A DNA stretch of 64,000 nt from positions 67,595-131,594 of the forward strand of contig RQTK01000230.1 of NCBI GenBank assembly GCA_003991915.1. The letters run 5' to 3'. Made by a program: the position numbers and the translations under genes. Under the pieces are notes generated by a model. That model was not told where the DNA came from. It saw nothing but the letters and a program-made list of their open reading frames with translations, and searched no databases. The stretch comes from Elysia chlorotica. Taxonomy: Eukaryota > Mollusca > Gastropoda > Plakobranchidae. Below, piece after piece: positions 60,601 to 64,000 of the stretch. Within the stretch, counting starts at the first letter, position 1. Every line of letters starts with the position of its first letter.

Positions 60601-62002
60601 TGCTTATTAAAATTGATATGACTTAGCCTAACAATTAATTTTATGCACATTTAATCACTACACGTTTATAAAGACACCAAAGTCATTTTTTACATCTTTC
60701 ATTGACCTAAATACATTAATAATATAGTGCATTAAATGATAAATCTGCACCATAAATGCAGATAAACCCTAAACAAGGCTAAAGGTCTTTTTTTAACAGA
60801 GCAATTTCTAGGTGAGATAACAGTGGTAACCTGTTTATATTAATTATTATCTCATTATATTATTTCAGAGAATGAGGCTTATCATTACATGAAATGCAAT
60901 TTTGAGATATAAACGCTGGTTCATTTAAAAGATAATCAGATTCTGCATCCACAAAAACATAAACCCTGAATGTTTCATAACTCTAGTGTAAAAAATATGT
61001 TTATGATATAAACTCACAAAATATAATGCATTTTTTAATATCTTTCATTTTTAATATTAATTTTAATTACTTAAAATGCAATTTTAGATAAAAGCAGTGT
61101 TTCAATTATCAAATAGATGGCACAATCAGATTCTTCATCCAAAAAAAAAAAAACTCTGAAAGCCTCATGACTCTAGTGTGAAGAGTATGTTTTTCATTTC
61201 ATAAATTTTAAAAATATGACTCGATTTTTGGCATAAATTATTTTCTTCCAGCGCGCAAACTAGAATGCTGTGCCGAGTTTGAATGTCAATAATTTCTTTT
61301 TTTTTTTTTATTCTAGGTTGCTTAAAAAATTCAGTGTTCTAAGAACAATATCTTGTTTAAAAAAAATAAGTATTTAAACTATCAGAAAGATGTGTATTTT
61401 TTTTATGGCAGCCAAAATTTGACACCTATAGTCAATTTGCTTCATATGATGTGCCACAAGTGTTTTGGGCCATTTTTAATCGTTAAAAAAATGTATTTTC
61501 CAATCCTATGAAATTTTTTAGACTTAGTCATTCTACTGGGCAATGTAAATGTGTCATTTTTGGTTTCACAAGATTTAACAATTGACTCTTAGATGTCTAC
61601 AAATATGCTGATGAGCTATATTTCTGTTATAATGTTACATAAAAAATTGAAAAAGCTGACAAATTTTTACTTATCAACCGATTTTGATCAAATTTGCTGG
61701 AAATGTGTTGTTTTCATGAGATCTTCACAGTGCAATTGATTTAATTCAAATGTGCTGACTTTGAAAAATCAGTTTGTGGTACCTAAACAGGCATTTTGAC
61801 AGTCATAACTAGCCTATAATTTATCCTTGTGAAATTGTAACAGAAGTCTGCACATATCACATTGAAGTTTAAAATGCTAGGCCCATAAAGCTGAATTTTG
61901 CATTATTAAACGATGCATCAATCTATATCTAGATTCGTTCATATTGTAGTTCTAGATCTAAAGATGTTACCTTCTTGCAATGTTGGCGGTGGTTGAAAGC
62001 AT
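54485..62002 (-). CDS. SOD2: Mitochondrial Mn superoxide dismutase SOD2, four coding exons
   Basis: Converts superoxide to oxygen and hydrogen peroxide in the mitochondrial matrix. Coding exons in transcript order: 62002-61971, 56686-56487, 55884-55588, 54636-54485. All junctions are GT-AG and in phase, giving 226 residues (human 222). Residues 1-24 form a basic, acid-free presequence ([12 protein letters not shown]), a plausible matrix-targeting peptide, and the mature enzyme starts near KLKHTLPDL. The Mn/Fe ligands are all present: His52 (MKLHYEKHH), His100 (GGHINHS), Asp185 and His189 (DVWEHAYY). Gln169-type sequence in [11 protein letters not shown] and the GGG motif mark the Mn-type enzyme. 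It ends RLAKARMQE. Homotetramer in animals by family knowledge. The start is the first ATG of a short exon whose split Arg11 codon matches the next acceptor exactly. Confidence 0.96.
55588..55884 (-). CDS. SOD2: SOD2 coding exon 3 (residues 78-177)
   Basis: Acceptor TGACCCAG, donor GTTACA. It holds [19 protein letters not shown] with His100, and [18 protein letters not shown]. The last Gly codon is split G|GA. Confidence 0.97.
56402..56476 (-). repeat. SINE 3'-end fragment abutting a SOD2 splice donor
   Basis: On the minus strand: TTGGGGCCAGTCCACAATAT, GCCTATATAGTGTCGACGC and GTTGGACCAACTCAACTC. Its 5' edge is about 11 bases inside SOD2 intron 2 from the exon 2 donor. Confidence 0.85.
56487..56686 (-). 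CDS. SOD2: SOD2 coding exon 2 (residues 11-78)
   Basis: Acceptor ATCCCACAG, donor GTAAAG. It covers the end of the presequence and [20 protein letters not shown] with the first metal ligand His52. Gly78 is split G|GT. Confidence 0.95.
57180..57322 (-). repeat. tRNA-derived SINE, head missing
   Basis: On the minus strand CCTACTGGTTGGGTCAGGGT, CAGAATAATATGACCGGCTG, AGACAGGAGTCATTGTATCC and GATAGCCTATATAGTGCTGA are present. Part of the centre (the GGCAGCAC region) is deleted. Confidence 0.8.
60890..61205. repeat. Old imperfect tandem duplication
   Basis: Segments at about 60892-61012 and 61074-61195 share AAATGCAATTTT, AATCAGATTCTKCATCCA, CTCTAGTGTRAARARTATGT and the same order of motifs, with clear divergence. 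Confidence 0.75.
61971..62002 (-). CDS. SOD2: SOD2 coding exon 1 (residues 1-11)
   Basis: The ATG is at 62002. It encodes [10 protein letters not shown] plus AG of codon 11, donor GTAACA. It is only 32 coding bases and is identified by phase, a presequence-like composition and position. About 5.3 kb separates it from exon 2, which is long but comparable to the introns of neighbouring genes. Confidence 0.85.
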
Positions 62003-64000
62003 TTTTTTATAGCCGACTTTAACTTTCACAACAGCTTCAATTTCTTTTAGTTCGTGTTACCGCAAAGCTTTCTCAGTTTAACGCCTCGTCGATATCTTGA
62101 ACTATGTCTAGAATCTTTAGTTGCTGAGAGCTGACTCTGAAGACTTGAGAGCCTGAGACTAGGAGTTACCGCAGCGCAACCAAAAACAATTTAAATAGGC
62201 TAGTACATGTACTAGATTCTCGGTGGTGAGTTGATGTGAGGCCACGATATTTTGTTGTTGTCCTCGAGGTGGCCTTAGTTTAAGGTCAATTTTTCCAGAC
62301 AATGATGTCAAAGGTTATGACCCTTAAATACTCTTGAGACCACATATTCTTTTAACAAATTTGGAAAGTTTGAAAATATTATTTTTTGGGGGGAAAGATA
62401 TTTAAAACTATTATAATACTTAATACTTTAATCATAAAATGAACAAAGAAGAAAAAGGATTTTATAAATAAAAAGTAATAAATTAATGACCAAACCGGAA
62501 GTGTTTTTGAACGTGTTTCTCGTTTTCAATTTGCATAATTCCATGTTCATGGCGAACGGCGTCCTGTGCATAAGAAACTCACCTTAGTCAAAACTCAACT
62601 AAAGGGTATGAACTAAGCATTTTTCTTCAATTCATAAAAAAAATTATACAATTTATCTATGTCTAGATCCGCTCGTAAACTGTGCTTGCATATAGGATCT
62701 AGATCTAAATCTATACGGTTTAAGACACTGGTTCTAACTCGAGTCTCAGAGTCAGAAACATGAAGTAAAGTCGAACTCTGAAAAACGGTTCCAGAAACAG
62801 ATACATTGTGTTGAGAATGTATCAAGATCTGGAAAATCTAGATTCTAGATCTAGGACGTATTTTGAAATCTAGATCTAGATCTAAATTGGGTTAAAAATC
62901 TTATGGGAGCCATTTGACTTTCGTCGTTTCGCATAGGCCCCTATGGCACCTAACATCGAAACTAAATTCTAGTAAATTTACAGAGAAGTTGACCCCCCTC
63001 TCCATTTCATTTTCAGTTTTGTGGTCCCTAGCCTGTGGGCGGGTGGAATTTGATGTGTTTGTGTGGGGGATTTGATTACGTTGGAGTCAGCCAACAGAGA
63101 GAGACAGAGCAAGCGAGTGTGAGAGAGAGAAATGAATTGGTTGCTTAACATATCAATTTATGTGCTTGCGTATCACCGTATGTGAGTAAAGCTGGCAGGT
63201 ATTTTATTCAATTTTAATAAACGAATTCTGCCCACCCACCCACCCACCCATTCGATTGCCCACAAGTTAGGTAGCACAAAACTCAACGATTGCCTTTTTG
63301 TTAACCTTATTTTATCCGTTTATGAGTAGTTTATAGATCTAGTACTTCATCCCTTGGCTGTAACAAAATCTGTTCTAGGTTTCTTTCCTCTTTTAATAAC
63401 CTATATTTTTACCTCTGTCTCAAAAAAAGGAATAAGCAAAGCCCAGCACTTGTAATGACGGCTCAGATTTCAATACACTTTGCAACCTTTGTGCTGTCCC
63501 TCCTGATGTGGATTTTAATAACAATTGGTTTGGGGAGTTAGCAGTGACGGCCAGCTGAGGTGTCGGAACAAAGGGGGATAGGGCGTTGAGACTTGAGGTA
63601 GAGAGTATAGCCGGCAATGTTTAGGTGCATGCTCAAAAGAGAGAGGGATAGGGAGCATCAAAACATGTTTGTCTAAATTGAGGAGAGAAATTAACGCAAA
63701 AAAATATAGGGTGGTGGTGGAATCGCGTTGTGCAGTGTACAGTAACATATCTTATTTTCAAAAAAAATAAAGCCAAAACAATACAGTGACTATTATCATT
63801 AGGTTTATTGGTTGATTTAGTTCATATCAATAGTTAATTTTTATACTAGCGTCCGGTTTAACTTTTTTGTTAAATTGGTTTGTGTTCAGTAGTGTCGTAA
63901 TATACAATTGGTGTCTGCATTGCAACGCATCAATTTGCATTGATAAATGTTGTGATATTGATTTTTTTATACATTAATGAAGCAAGGATTCGCAATCATA
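62003..64000. other. SOD2: SOD2 upstream region
   Basis: No gene is recognised. It should contain the SOD2 5' UTR and promoter. An AGATCT-rich patch lies at about 62690-62890, GA-rich sequence at about 63100-63130, and a short CCCA repeat at about 63230-63250. Confidence 0.55.
62690..62890. repeat. AGATCT/CTAGAT-rich simple sequence
   Basis: Overlapping TCTAGATC units occur at 62693-62712, 62834-62853 and 62866-62886, like the patch in GOPC intron 1. Confidence 0.75.

Larger units (their letters stand above)
56687..61970 (-). other. SOD2: SOD2 intron 1 (5.3 kb)
   Basis: AT-rich. It contains a SINE, an old tandem duplication near 60.9-61.2 kb and scattered AGATCT motifs (for example near 59977 and 61913-61962). 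No other exon is recognised. Confidence 0.8.

Overview
This window is animal nuclear DNA. It has spliced genes with GT-AG introns, long AT-rich introns, many di- and trinucleotide microsatellites and several repeat families. The proteins are clearly metazoan. The repeats (a tRNA-derived SINE with a TTGGACGTTAAACC 3' end, CpG-rich LINE RNase H remnants, AGATCT-rich stretches) suggest a lophotrochozoan, most likely a gastropod mollusc. The species cannot be fixed from the sequence alone. No bacterial operon, CRISPR array or phage module is present. One assembly gap lies at 35153-35249.

Three genes can be reconstructed with in-phase splice sites. (1) GOPC (PIST/CAL/FIG), + strand, coding span 15113-40663, nine coding exons, 493 residues: an N-terminal conserved block, coiled coils, one class-I-type PDZ domain and a lineage-specific tail. 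(2) A MYND zinc-finger protein, + strand, 48768-51883, five coding exons, 354 residues: a helical body with a C-terminal MYND finger; I do not recognise an orthologue. (3) SOD2, mitochondrial manganese superoxide dismutase, - strand, 62002 down to 54485, four coding exons, 226 residues with all four metal ligands. The MYND gene and SOD2 are convergent. Nothing suggests the three genes act in one pathway.

Layout: 1-15000 is repeat-rich intergenic DNA. It holds microsatellites, tRNA-like SINE heads, a short CpG-rich patch near 8340-8530, a LINE RNase H remnant near 13.4-13.9 kb, and a pair of inverted arms (about 11.82-11.94 and 14.65-14.76 kb) that enclose that remnant. 15113-40663 is GOPC. 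Its 8.5-kb intron 1 and 10-kb intron 3 carry most of the mobile DNA: two almost identical 1.1-kb copies of one unknown repeat (21072-22177 and 30898-32045), a perfect 36-bp terminal-inverted-repeat element (29713-30074), a palindromic MITE (15555-15661), a decayed LINE (18502-19499) and many SINE pieces. 40664-48767 holds GOPC 3' sequence and intergenic DNA with a full-length SINE and a TA-flanked hairpin MITE (47627-47704). 48768-54484 is the MYND gene and the convergent 3' ends. 54485-62002 is SOD2, whose 5.3-kb intron 1 holds an old tandem duplication. 62003-64000 is SOD2 upstream sequence rich in AGATCT-type repeats.

The most notable signals are the repeat structures, the sharp change in third-position GC between the early-middle and later exons of GOPC, and the unrecognised MYND protein. 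I found no convincing new multi-gene system.
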